From Alphaproteobacteria bacterium (lineage in GTDB: Bacteria; Pseudomonadota; Alphaproteobacteria; ATCC43930; CGMCC-115725), in contig VAZR01000071.1 of NCBI GenBank assembly GCA_005888515.1, forward strand, positions 1 through 11,931: a stretch of DNA of 11,931 bases. The letters are read 5' to 3'. Position 1 is the stretch's first letter; each line of letters starts with the position of its first letter. The notes below the pieces were generated by a model. The model saw only the letters and a list, made by a program, of their open reading frames with translations. It was not told the DNA's origin and ran no database searches. Below are positions 1-6,507 of this stretch, piece after piece. The position numbers and the translations under genes are program-made.

Positions 1-2
1 GG

Positions 3-626
3 GCGCTGTCCGGCGTGGGGCTCGCCGAGATCGACCATCTGACGCACAACGTGCATCGCGGCCGCATGGGGCTATGGGCCGAGTTCTACGAGCGGCTCTT
101 TAATTTTCGCGAGATCCGCTATTTCGACATCGAGGGTCAGCTGACCGGCCTCAAATCGAAGGCGATGACCAGCCCCGACGGCAAGATCCGCATCCCGATC
201 AACGAAAGCGCCGACGACAAATCGCAGATCGCCGAATACCTCCAGGCCTATCACGGCGAGGGCATCCAGCACATCGCGCTGGCGGCGAACGAGATCTACC
301 AGACGGTCGAGGCCCTGCGCGGCCGCGAGGTCAAATTCATGTCGGTGCCGGAGACCTATTACGAGGCGGTCGACGCGCGGCTGCCCGGCCATGGCGAGGA
401 TCTGGCGCGCCTCAAGCGCGACCAGATCCTGATCGACGGCGCGCCGGCACAAGGGCAGGGATTGCTCTTGCAGATCTTCACCGAAACCGTGATCGGCCCG
501 ATCTTTTTCGAGATCATCCAGCGCAAGGGCAATGAAGGGTTCGGCGAGGGCAATTTCCGCGCCCTGTTCGAGTCGATCGAGCGCGACCAGATCCGCCGCG
601 GCGTCCTCACCGAGTCACCGACTTAG
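3..626 (+). CDS. hpd: 4-hydroxyphenylpyruvate dioxygenase, C-terminal part (5' end outside window)
   Basis: This enzyme converts 4-hydroxyphenylpyruvate to homogentisate in cytosolic tyrosine degradation, using Fe(II) and O2. The open frame runs in from the left edge, so the gene is truncated by the window; the GTG at 15 is internal and not a start. The visible part is the catalytic C-terminal vicinal-oxygen-chelate domain. The expected iron ligands are present: His in IDHLTHNV (codon 36-38), His in GEGIQHIAL, and Glu in FFEIIQRKG, spaced 78 and 79 residues apart, close to the family pattern. The C-terminus, with the ESIERDQIRRGVL stretch, is typical, so the 3' end looks intact. The next gene starts 45 bases downstream in the same direction but is unrelated in function and composition. 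The assignment is firm; only the missing N-terminal part is unknown. Confidence 0.96.
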   Translation, partial: ALSGVGLAEIDHLTHNVHRGRMGLWAEFYERLFNFREIRYFDIEGQLTGLKSKAMTSPDGKIRIPINESADDKSQIAEYLQAYHGEGIQHIALAANEIYQTVEALRGREVKFMSVPETYYEAVDARLPGHGEDLARLKRDQILIDGAPAQGQGLLLQIFTETVIGPIFFEIIQRKGNEGFGEGNFRALFESIERDQIRRGVLTESPT

Positions 627-671
627 CTATCGGTTTTCGAAAATTGTGTACGCGCGGTCAGTAGATCCGTC

Positions 672-1454
672 ATGCAAGACGACCGAGAAATCCTCGCACT
701 CTGCGAGCAGGTGAAGGCTGCTGATGAGGAATTTCATATCGCCCTCGCCTTTCACGAAGCCTGGAAACCCGCAGCCTACGACAAGGCATTACACGACCGA
801 ATTGGCCGCTCTTACGCCGCAAATACCTTCCGAGTGATCGCCGCGGCGCTTCGGAGGGAGATGTTGTTGGCGTTAATGCGGCTGTGGGATAACGACAGCC
901 GAGCGGTTCGGATGAAGTCGGTTGGACGCATCCTTGGGAACCGGCGGGTCGCAGATGTTTTAGCGGCCGATACTGCGCGCCAGTGGGATCAGCCGATCGA
1001 TCCGTCGACTGTGGCCGATTTTCCAGAGGAAGATCGGGCTCGAATGCTCGCGGCTATCCGTCGGAGCGAAGCAGGCTACGGAGAACAGGCCGCGGAAATA
1101 CAGCGAACGCGGATTGCCGACGCGGTTTCGCTTATTCGAAAGTACGTTGATGGGGAGGGCCAAACGACGTTGCGAAACTTGAGGGCCTTGCGGAACCAGC
1201 GCCTCGCTCATCGTGAGGTCGAGGCCAGGCCCGCGGCGGTGACTGCAAAACAGAGTACAACCGATCAGGAAATCGAGAGCTTTTATCAGGATATGGCGAA
1301 TCTAATCCGGTTGCTCAAAGGCGCCGTAGAGCGGACCAGCTACAACCCTGATGATACGGCGCAAATTCACGCGGAGAACGCGGCGTTGTTTTGGGCAGGC
1401 GTAAAAGGAGAACGAACGGTGGGGCATCCTAATTACCCAGACTCCTTACCCTAA
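672..1454 (+). CDS. HEPN/AbiU2-like domain protein, orphan
   Basis: A 260-residue, mostly helical, soluble protein with no signal peptide. Near residues 165-185 it carries LRNLRALRNQRLAHRE, which holds R174-x5-H180, the R-x4-6-H motif of HEPN domains. The arrangement and the long helical N-terminal region resemble HEPN AbiU2-like proteins, recognised from memory. In characterised HEPN toxins this motif is the RNase active site; activity here is inference. GC content is visibly lower than in neighbours (57% and 53% in two hand-counted 60-base blocks), which hints at transfer. The ATG at 672 lacks a clear Shine-Dalgarno sequence. No partner antitoxin or nucleotidyltransferase lies beside it: hpd is upstream, and downstream are only a ligase remnant and a stress-protein gene. 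It could instead be a non-catalytic HEPN protein. Confidence 0.72.
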   Translation: MQDDREILALCEQVKAADEEFHIALAFHEAWKPAAYDKALHDRIGRSYAANTFRVIAAALRREMLLALMRLWDNDSRAVRMKSVGRILGNRRVADVLAADTARQWDQPIDPSTVADFPEEDRARMLAAIRRSEAGYGEQAAEIQRTRIADAVSLIRKYVDGEGQTTLRNLRALRNQRLAHREVEARPAAVTAKQSTTDQEIESFYQDMANLIRLLKGAVERTSYNPDDTAQIHAENAALFWAGVKGERTVGHPNYPDSLP

Positions 1455-1462
1455 ATTTGGTC

Positions 1463-1588
1463 TTACTTGGGTAAGCTAATCGGAGTTGTCCGATCGATCT
1501 GCGAAGGCCGCTTGAAGCGCACGACATCGTTAAGGCACCGCTTGTCCAGCGCCTTCGCGTCCTCTGCGTACCTTCGCGTCCTTTGCAT
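1463..1588 (-). pseudogene. Remnant of an acyl-CoA ligase C-terminus
   Basis: Read on the minus strand from the ATG at 1588, 41 codons end in TAA. The middle encodes ALDKRCLNDVVRFKRP, which matches ALDKLCLDHIARFKRP (residues 462-477) of the intact ligase at 3865-5394 at 11 of 16 positions. At nucleotide level, 1506-1552 aligns without gaps to 3965-4011 with 38 of 47 identical by hand count. After RFKRP the similarity fades, and the frame stops right after SLPK, about where the family has LPKNNYGK with its catalytic lysine. The fragment sits 15 bases behind the stress-protein stop codon, in the same direction. Most likely it is what is left of a lost ligase gene. A short expressed peptide is possible but unsupported, as no good ribosome binding site is seen. 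Confidence 0.7.
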
Positions 1589-1590
1589 TA
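1552..1590. repeat. Two tandem ~19-nt units
   Basis: Two adjacent units, CCTTCGCGTCCTCTGCGTA (1552-1570) and CCTTCGCGTCCTTTGCATTA (1571-1590), share their first 11 bases and differ slightly after that. They overlap the 5' part of the ligase remnant and lie just downstream of the stress-protein gene. Similar runs built on CCTCTGCG and CCTTTGCG units are, from memory, scattered between genes in many environmental bacteria. No function is apparent. Confidence 0.6.
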
Positions 1591-1603
1591 AAGCGTTGTT
1601 TTC

Positions 1604-2506
1604 CTAATGCGACATCAAGACCGGCGCGGTCATGTGCGCGAGCAATTCGCGGCTGACCCCGCCGAGAAGCGCCTCGCGGAATTGCGAATGGTGGTAGGCG
1701 CCGGCAACGATCAGATCGGCGTCGAAATCGGTGGCGCGCGACAGCAGCACATCCGATACCGGCATGTCGCCCTGCAGCGTGTGCTCCGCGCGCGCCGCGA
1801 TGCCGTGGCGTTCGAGATGGCGGACGATCCGGTCGAGCCCCGGCGGATCGCGGTCGAAGCTCGCCTCACGCGCCCGCACGGTCACGACCATCACCGCCTC
1901 GGCCTTGCCGAGCAGCGGCACCGCATCGTGCAGCGCGCGGGTGGCTTCGCGTGTCCCGTCCCAGGCGATCAGCGCCCGCCGGCCGATCGCGGCGAAATTG
2001 CCGGCATATGGCACAACCAGCATCGGCCGGCCGCAGGCGGTGATGATGTCCTCCGGCCGGAACCCGCTCGGCGCGCGGTAATCGGACGAGGATTGGCCAT
2101 ACACGACGAGATCGACGGTCTTCACGAGAGTCACCAGATCGGCGGCTTCGCCGGAGCCGAACAGGTGCCAATCCCCATCGATGTCGTTGGGCCGCACCGT
2201 TTCGCGATAGCGCTGCTCGATGATGTCGGCGAGCGCGGCGCCGCGCGTCGTATCGGCGTTGGGTGCCGGCGGTATCTGCGGCGCCGGCATACCGGCAACG
2301 AGGCTGCCTTCGGCAAGTCCGGCGGCGCCGGCCGGTGCGGCGATGCCGAGATCGCCATAAGGCGCGGCGCCGGCAATCTCCTCGGTCATTACGTAGGCGG
2401 CCGAGAGGTGGGCTTGATGCTCGCGCGCGATGGCTGCGGCGAGCCGCAACCGGTGTTCGCCGGCATCGGTGGGATCGAGACAGACCAGGATGTCACGGAG
2501 GGCCAT
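1604..2506 (-). CDS. Universal stress protein, two tandem Usp domains
   Basis: This 300-residue cytoplasmic protein contains two Usp folds in tandem, which is the usual length for the double-domain type. Domain 1 (about 1-165) opens with MALRDILVCLDPTDAGE; domain 2 (about 175-300) opens with RRALIAWDGTREATRAL. The C-terminal domain keeps a nucleotide-binding signature, GAYHHSQFREALLGGVSR, beginning at residue 269 and ending in APVLMSH. In domain 1 the equivalent loop (GQSSSDYRAPSG) is degenerate, so only the second domain probably binds ATP. Such proteins are linked to stress and stationary-phase survival; the exact role here is unknown. The start is supported by AGGAGAGG (complement of 2511-2518) seven bases or fewer upstream. 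The gene is divergent from the CVNH gene at 2691 across a 184-base gap. Confidence 0.92.
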   Translation of the reverse strand: MALRDILVCLDPTDAGEHRLRLAAAIAREHQAHLSAAYVMTEEIAGAAPYGDLGIAAPAGAAGLAEGSLVAGMPAPQIPPAPNADTTRGAALADIIEQRYRETVRPNDIDGDWHLFGSGEAADLVTLVKTVDLVVYGQSSSDYRAPSGFRPEDIITACGRPMLVVPYAGNFAAIGRRALIAWDGTREATRALHDAVPLLGKAEAVMVVTVRAREASFDRDPPGLDRIVRHLERHGIAARAEHTLQGDMPVSDVLLSRATDFDADLIVAGAYHHSQFREALLGGVSRELLAHMTAPVLMSH

Positions 2507-2624
2507 CGCGCCTCTCCTATGCGGATGGGAGTTAGCCCCTCAACATCCGGGTCGAGCCGGTGTTCCAGCCGATGAATGGAAGGCCGGACCCCTTGTCAGA
2601 GGCATAAGCGGCTGAAGGATGGGT

Positions 2625-2639
2625 TTAATCGGGGATTAA
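2625..2639. promoter_or_regulatory. Palindrome in the usp / CVNH divergent gap
   Basis: TTAATC-GGG-GATTAA is a perfect 6-bp inverted repeat with a 3-base centre. It lies 119 bases upstream of the stress-protein start and 52 bases upstream of the CVNH start. Symmetry and position suggest a protein-binding site. It looks superficially like FNR/FixK-type boxes (TTGAT-N4-ATCAA), but the bases and spacing differ, so no regulator is named. Confidence 0.3.
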
Positions 2640-2690
2640 GGCACAGCGCCTACCCGTTTTTGCCATCGGAGGCCAATCAGGGGGTGCGTT

Positions 2691-3176
2691 ATGAAGACTG
2701 GAAGATTGGTAGCGGTCCTGCTCCTCGCCGGGGCGTGCTGGCCGCTCTCGGCGTCGGCACAGGGTGTGCCGCGGGGCAGCTATCTGAGAACCTGTGAGAA
2801 CGTCTACATCCGAGGCGACACGCTGATTGCGACTTGTCGGCGTGCCGACGGCTACGCCCGGCAAAGCGCCTTGCCTGCGGTTCAGAGCTGTGTCGGGGAT
2901 ATCGGCAACAGAAACGGCACGCTGACATGCAACTATGCCCGTGGCCCCGCGAGGCAGGAGCCCTACTACGCCGGACCGGGCGCTGCCCCCGGCTATGGTC
3001 AGGAATGGGAAGGGCGCCGCGAGCATTGCGGACGCATGCGCGAGCGCCTGCGCGAAATCCGCTACCGAATGGAAAGTGCTCCGCCGTGGGAGCAGGATCG
3101 GCTTGGCACGCGACTTCACGAAATACGGGAACGTCTGCGGCATGAATGTTGGGGTCATTGGCGAGAAGAGGAATAA
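2691..3176 (+). CDS. Secreted CVNH-domain protein with helical C-terminal tail
   Basis: A 161-residue exported protein. Residues 1-24 form a signal peptide ending ASAQ. Residues 25-84 are a cyanovirin-N homology domain (GSYLRTCENVYIRGDTLIA..., DGYARQSALP, NRNGTLTCNY). It has Cys35/Cys49 and Cys67/Cys80; the 14-residue spacing of the first pair equals Cys8-Cys22 of cyanovirin-N, so two disulfides are likely. CVNH proteins are often carbohydrate-binding lectins, but binding here is inference. After a Gly/Pro/Tyr linker, residues 106-157 form a charged segment with two similar helices around PPW, flanked by Cys113 and Cys153. The ATG at 2691 follows AGGGGG at 2679-2684 by six bases. A LAGAC stretch in the signal peptide is not a proper lipobox. 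A paralogue lies at 10980-11327. Confidence 0.85.
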   Translation: MKTGRLVAVLLLAGACWPLSASAQGVPRGSYLRTCENVYIRGDTLIATCRRADGYARQSALPAVQSCVGDIGNRNGTLTCNYARGPARQEPYYAGPGAAPGYGQEWEGRREHCGRMRERLREIRYRMESAPPWEQDRLGTRLHEIRERLRHECWGHWREEE

Positions 3177-3292
3177 AACAGCTCACAGATCCGTTCCGCA
3201 GGGTTTGTCTTAGCGCAACGTAATCCAATGCAAGATGAATAAGCCAACTCAAAGGAATATGCGTAGAGTCGGGACGTTGTGAGTTTGCCTTG

Positions 3293-3312
3293 GAGCAGGG
3301 AAATCTCTGCTC
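3293..3312 (+). promoter_or_regulatory. Hairpin in the 5' leader of the small exported protein
   Basis: GAGCAG (3293-3298) pairs with CTGCTC (3307-3312), and a G-U and a G-C pair can extend the stem inward to leave a 4-base loop. The hairpin ends six bases before the Shine-Dalgarno GAGGAGA (3319-3325). It could affect mRNA stability or translation; no ligand-type leader structure is recognisable. Confidence 0.35.
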
Positions 3313-3332
3313 TATTGTGAGGAGAGAAACTC

Positions 3333-3584
3333 ATGACGTTTAATCGTTTCGTGGCGGCGAGCACTGTTATTGCTGTGTTGACCCTGCCCGCGCTGGGAGC
3401 ATTGGCCCAGGGCGCCACCTCTTTTTACATCGTGCAGGACGTGAAGAGTAAGAAGTGCACGATTGTCGATAAGAAGCCGGTCGCGACAGAGGCAACGGTC
3501 GTCGGTCCCGAGGGCGTGGTCTACAAGACGCGCACCGAAGCCGAAACCGCGATGAAGACCGTCAAGGTGTGCACCAGCTCGTAG
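3333..3584 (+). CDS. Small exported protein of unknown function
   Basis: An 83-residue protein. Residues 1-26 are a signal peptide (MTFNRFVAAS start, LGALAQ cleavage region), so the mature product is about 57 residues and is probably periplasmic. The mature part reads FYIVQDVKSKKCTIVDKKPV, followed by a hydrophilic segment ending KTVKVCTSS. It has two cysteines, Cys42 and Cys80, that could form one disulfide. I recall similar short proteins in Bradyrhizobium-type genomes but know no function. The start is well supported: GAGGAGA at 3319-3325 lies seven bases before the ATG. It follows the CVNH gene in the same direction after 156 bases, and the gap is long enough for its own promoter. Confidence 0.82.
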   Translation: MTFNRFVAASTVIAVLTLPALGALAQGATSFYIVQDVKSKKCTIVDKKPVATEATVVGPEGVVYKTRTEAETAMKTVKVCTSS

Positions 3585-3864
3585 CTCCACGCCCGCCGGT
3601 TGGGCTAACAGCTCGTCTAAGAGGCTTGCCTACGGTTACTGCGGTGCCGCGTTGATTTGCACGCACCTCTGCTTTTCACTGGCAAGCCGGAGTGACCGGG
3701 CCGGGCTGGTAGGGTCAACATCCTTCCAGCCCGGTTGCTTTCCGACGGAACGCCGGCCTTCCCGATCAGTGGCTCGCTTCCCGCGGTACGTGTTCCTCGC
3801 AATTCATGTGGCACGGTCGGCATGCACCACTTCTCCCGCTGTAACGGGCACACTGGCCCCATGT
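3585..3864. other. 280-base gap between convergent genes
   Basis: This stretch separates the small exported protein (plus strand) from the acyl-CoA ligase (minus strand). Short open frames exist on both strands, but none has a signal peptide, a recognisable motif or a ribosome binding site. The only clear structure is the hairpin at 3701-3734. Confidence 0.6.
3701..3734. terminator. Strong hairpin between convergent genes
   Basis: CCGGGCTGG (3701-3709) pairs perfectly with CCAGCCCGG (3726-3734). After one T-T mismatch, AGGG/TCCT extends the stem to leave a 6-base loop. It sits roughly midway between two convergent stop codons, as expected for a shared terminator. It lacks a proper T-run (only TTGCTTT follows) and is over 100 bases from either stop, so the terminator call is tentative. 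Confidence 0.4.
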
Positions 3865-5394
3865 TCAGCAAGTCACTGAATTTCCAAGCAGGTTGCGCAG
3901 CTCGGTTTTGAGCACCTTGCCGTAATTGTTCTTCGGCAGGGCGTCGACAAAACGGTATTCGCGCGGCCGCTTGAAGCGGGCGATGTGGTCGAGGCACAGC
4001 TTGTCGAGCGCGGCTTCCGCAATCTTCGCCTCAGGCTTTGCGACGACAAACGCGACGACCTCCTCGCCCCAATCCGGGTGCGGCCGGCCGACCACCGAGG
4101 CCTCGACGACGTCGGGGTGGCGCAGCAGCACCTCCTCGATCTCGCGCGGATAGATGTTGCTGCCGCCGGAGATGATCATGTCCTTCGAACGGTCGCGCAG
4201 GGTCAGGAAGCCGTCCTCGTCCATGCTGCCGAGATCGCCGGTGTGCAGCCAGCCGCCGCGCAAGGTCTCGGCATTGGCCTCGGGGTTCTGCCAATAACCC
4301 TTCATGACGCAATCGCTCTTCGTGACGACCTCGCCGACCTCGCCCGGCGATACTTCCCGGTCTTGCTCGTCGACCACCTTGACCAGGACGCCGGTGCGCG
4401 CCACGCCGCACGAGCCCAGCCGCTCGCGCCAGCGCGGATGCGCGCTGTCGGCATGCAGCCGCTGGTTTAACCCGGTGATCGTCATCGGCGACTCGCCCTG
4501 GCCGAACAGCTGGTAAAGCCGCGGCCCGAACAGCCCGAGCGCCTTTTCGAGATCGGCGACATACATCGGCCCGCCGCCGTAATAGATCGTCTTGAGGTTG
4601 GCGAGATCGGCGCCGAGCACTTCCGGCGCATGTGCCAGCCGCGTCAGCATCGTCGGCGCCGCGAACAGCGACACGCGCTCGTTGCGCCGCATCACGTCGA
4701 GGATCGCCGGCACATCGAAATGCGGCAACACGATCTGATGCGCGCCTTGCAGCAGAAACGGCAGCGCATAGAGCCCGGCGCCATGCGACACCGGCGCGGC
4801 CAACAGATGCGTGTCGCGCTCGTCGACCCGGTCGATATCGGCGTAATAGCACTGGCTCATGAACAGCAGGTTGCGGTGGGTCAGGACCGCGCCCTTCGGC
4901 CGGCCCGTTGTGCCGCTGGTGTAGAACAGCCAGGCATGGCTGGTTGGATCGCCGGATTCCGGCCGCATCGGCTCGCTGTTCGTCACCAGCGCGTCGTATT
5001 CGGCGGTGCGGGTCGAAATCACCGCATCGAGCGTGTCGACCAAACCAGCGAGCGGCATCAGCGCCTCGACGAGCCCTGGTGTTGCGACCAGCAGCCGCGC
5101 CCCGGAATTGCCGGCGATGTATTCGACCTCGCGCGGATGCAGCCGCGCATTGGTCGGCACCGCGCACAGCCCGGCCGCCCAGCAGCCGAACATCAATTCA
5201 ACGAACTCGCCGCAATTTTCCAGGCACAGCAGCACCCGGTCGCCGGGTTTGAGGCCGCGCGCCCGCAAGCCGCCGGCGACACCGGCGATGCGCCGCGCCA
5301 GCTCGCGATAATTCCAGGCCTGCCGCTCGTCGCTGACCGCCGGCTGCTGCGGCAGTCGGCGCGCCACATCGAACAGCAGCGCCGCGAGATTCAT
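3865..5394 (-). CDS. AMP-dependent acyl-CoA synthetase/ligase (FadD-like)
   Basis: A complete 509-residue member of the ANL superfamily, which activates a carboxylic acid to acyl-AMP and then to acyl-CoA in the cytosol. All core motifs are present: the phosphate-binding loop YTSGTTGRPKGA (158-169), GQGES (298-302), GWLHTGDLG (381-389), the hinge region DRSKDMIISGGSNIYPREIE (401-420), and the C-terminal PKNNYGK with the catalytic Lys493. Length and motifs fit medium/long-chain or aromatic acid ligases; the substrate cannot be told. The ATG at 5394 has no strong Shine-Dalgarno sequence. It lies downstream of the dioxygenase and reductase genes on the same strand, suggesting co-transcription, although a 115-base palindromic repeat separates it from the dioxygenase. 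A fragment of a related gene is at 1463-1588. Confidence 0.93.
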   Translation of the reverse strand: MNLAALLFDVARRLPQQPAVSDERQAWNYRELARRIAGVAGGLRARGLKPGDRVLLCLENCGEFVELMFGCWAAGLCAVPTNARLHPREVEYIAGNSGARLLVATPGLVEALMPLAGLVDTLDAVISTRTAEYDALVTNSEPMRPESGDPTSHAWLFYTSGTTGRPKGAVLTHRNLLFMSQCYYADIDRVDERDTHLLAAPVSHGAGLYALPFLLQGAHQIVLPHFDVPAILDVMRRNERVSLFAAPTMLTRLAHAPEVLGADLANLKTIYYGGGPMYVADLEKALGLFGPRLYQLFGQGESPMTITGLNQRLHADSAHPRWRERLGSCGVARTGVLVKVVDEQDREVSPGEVGEVVTKSDCVMKGYWQNPEANAETLRGGWLHTGDLGSMDEDGFLTLRDRSKDMIISGGSNIYPREIEEVLLRHPDVVEASVVGRPHPDWGEEVVAFVVAKPEAKIAEAALDKLCLDHIARFKRPREYRFVDALPKNNYGKVLKTELRNLLGNSVTC

Positions 5395-5442
5395 GGCGTC
5401 GGCCGTCTCAAAAAGGCTTGTGCGAGGACTGGATCAGCACGG

Positions 5443-5557
5443 TGCGTCCTTCGAGACGCCCGCTGCGCGGGCTCCTCAGGATGAGGGTCGCCTTTGATCC
5501 CATCATAAATTCACCTCATCCTGAGGAGCGCTCGAAGAGCGCGTCTCGAAGGACGCA
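5443..5557. repeat. Long palindromic intergenic repeat with two side hairpins
   Basis: The outer arms TGCGTCCTTCGAGACGC (5443-5459) and its exact complement (5541-5557) enclose a second perfect pair, GCTCCTCAGGATGAGG (5471-5486) with 5514-5529. Between outer and inner arms, each side carries its own mini-hairpin: GCCCGC-TGC-GCGGGC (5458-5472) and GCGCTC-GAA-GAGCGC (5528-5542). The whole can fold as a cloverleaf-like cruciform. From memory, sequences of this type (CCTTCGAGACGC ... CTCCTCAGGATGAGG) are very common between genes in Bradyrhizobium and relatives. Here it sits between the dioxygenase and the ligase, where it could attenuate or protect the transcript. Confidence 0.88.
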
Positions 5558-5571
5558 CATCCGAACTGCAG

Positions 5572-6485
5572 CTACGCCACTGCCGGCTCGGCGAGGGCGG
5601 CGCGAACGAAAGCCGGATCGAAGATCTTGTCGGCCATGACTTGGCAGCGCTTAATCAGCCGCGGCTCGTCCGGCCCGTAATCGGCGTGGGCGTTGTGTGC
5701 AAGGTGCCGATATCGTCCCAGAACAGCACATCGCCTTCCGTCCAGCGATGCACATAGCGGAAGCGCGGCTGCAATTGATGCTCGAACAGAAACGCGAGGA
5801 TCTCGTCGCTCTCTTGCTCGGGCAATTCGTTGATGCGGATCGCGTAGCCGGGGTTGGCGTAGAGCACCTTCTTGCCGGTGATCGGGTGCACGAGGAAGAT
5901 CGGGTGCGACACCGGCGGCTTCTGCTTGCGCTGCTCCTCCGATAGCGGCGGCCGCCAGCTGCCCGGGCGCTGCCGCATCATCTCCCAGAACTTATTGAAA
6001 TCGTGCAGTACGGTCATGCCGTCGAGCCGGGTCTTCAGCTCCTTGGGCAAGGCCTCGTAAGCGGCGTGCATGTTGGCGAATTCGGTGCCGCCGAGGGTCA
6101 CCCCGTCGCGGCGCGGCACCTTCAGCGCGTACAGCACATTCGCGAGCGCGATCGTGTCGCTGTACGACATGTCGGTGTGCCAATCCTGGCCGGCATCGCG
6201 CGCGCCGATCGGCTTTCCGTTCTCGACGATGTTCGACAGGGTCATGACCTCGGGATGGCCCGGCTCCTGAAAGGTGCCGGCGACGTTGATCTCGAGCGAG
6301 CCGAACTGGCCGGCGAACGCCTTCAACTGCGCCGCGTCGAGCCGCTGCGCCGGAAAACGCAGCACGCTGTATTCGCCGAATGCCCGCAGGATTTCGCCGA
6401 AATCGCGCGCCGCGAGCGGCTTTGCCAGATCGACGCCCTCGACCGTCGCGCCGAGTGTCTCGCCGGTGGATGTTATTTTCAGCAT
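5572..6485 (-). pseudogene. TauD/TfdA-family 2-oxoglutarate dioxygenase, frameshifted near the 3' end
   Basis: Fe(II)/2-oxoglutarate dioxygenase of the TauD/TfdA family; substrate unknown. The unbroken frame gives 276 residues, ending TLHTTPTPITGRTSRG at a stop at 5655. Iron ligands are His103 and Asp105 (DWHTDMSY) and His263 (GTLH). The family arginines that bind 2-oxoglutarate should follow His263 but are absent from this frame. They appear in another frame directly after a CACAC run (complement of 5695-5699): removing one 2-nt repeat gives HNAHADYGPDEPRLIKRC, then a normal tail ending AEPAVA at a TAG (5572-5574), 303 residues in total. So this is either a real recent frameshift or a sequencing error. 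The start is supported by GAGGTGG just upstream. The gene lies between the reductase and the ligase on one strand. Confidence 0.9.
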
Positions 6486-6507
6486 TCCACCACCTCAAAA
6501 ATCAGCT

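Noticed and set aside
624..672. hpd and the HEPN gene are in the same frame with only one TAG between them, suggesting readthrough or fusion
   Set aside because: The hpd C-terminus looks complete, a shared frame has a one-in-three chance, and no readthrough signal is visible around the TAG.
1445..1475. CTTACCC ... GGGTAAG inverted repeat at the end of the HEPN gene as a terminator
   Set aside because: The 7-bp stem has a 17-base loop and no T-run follows, so it is weak evidence.
1607..2575. Long plus-strand open frame (322 codons) opposite the universal stress protein
   Set aside because: It is an antisense shadow: the minus-strand frame has clear Usp domains and a ribosome binding site, and the plus-strand product is Arg/Gly-rich with no recognisable motif.
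2724..2741. LAGAC in the signal peptide of the first CVNH protein as a lipoprotein box
   Set aside because: The residue three before the cysteine is Ala and the order does not match the usual L-A/S-G/A-C pattern; a normal ASAQ cleavage site follows.
4630..5484. Plus-strand open frame of 284 codons opposite the acyl-CoA ligase
   Set aside because: High GC content keeps stops rare on the other strand. The minus strand encodes all ligase core motifs, and this product is His/Arg/Gln-rich noise.
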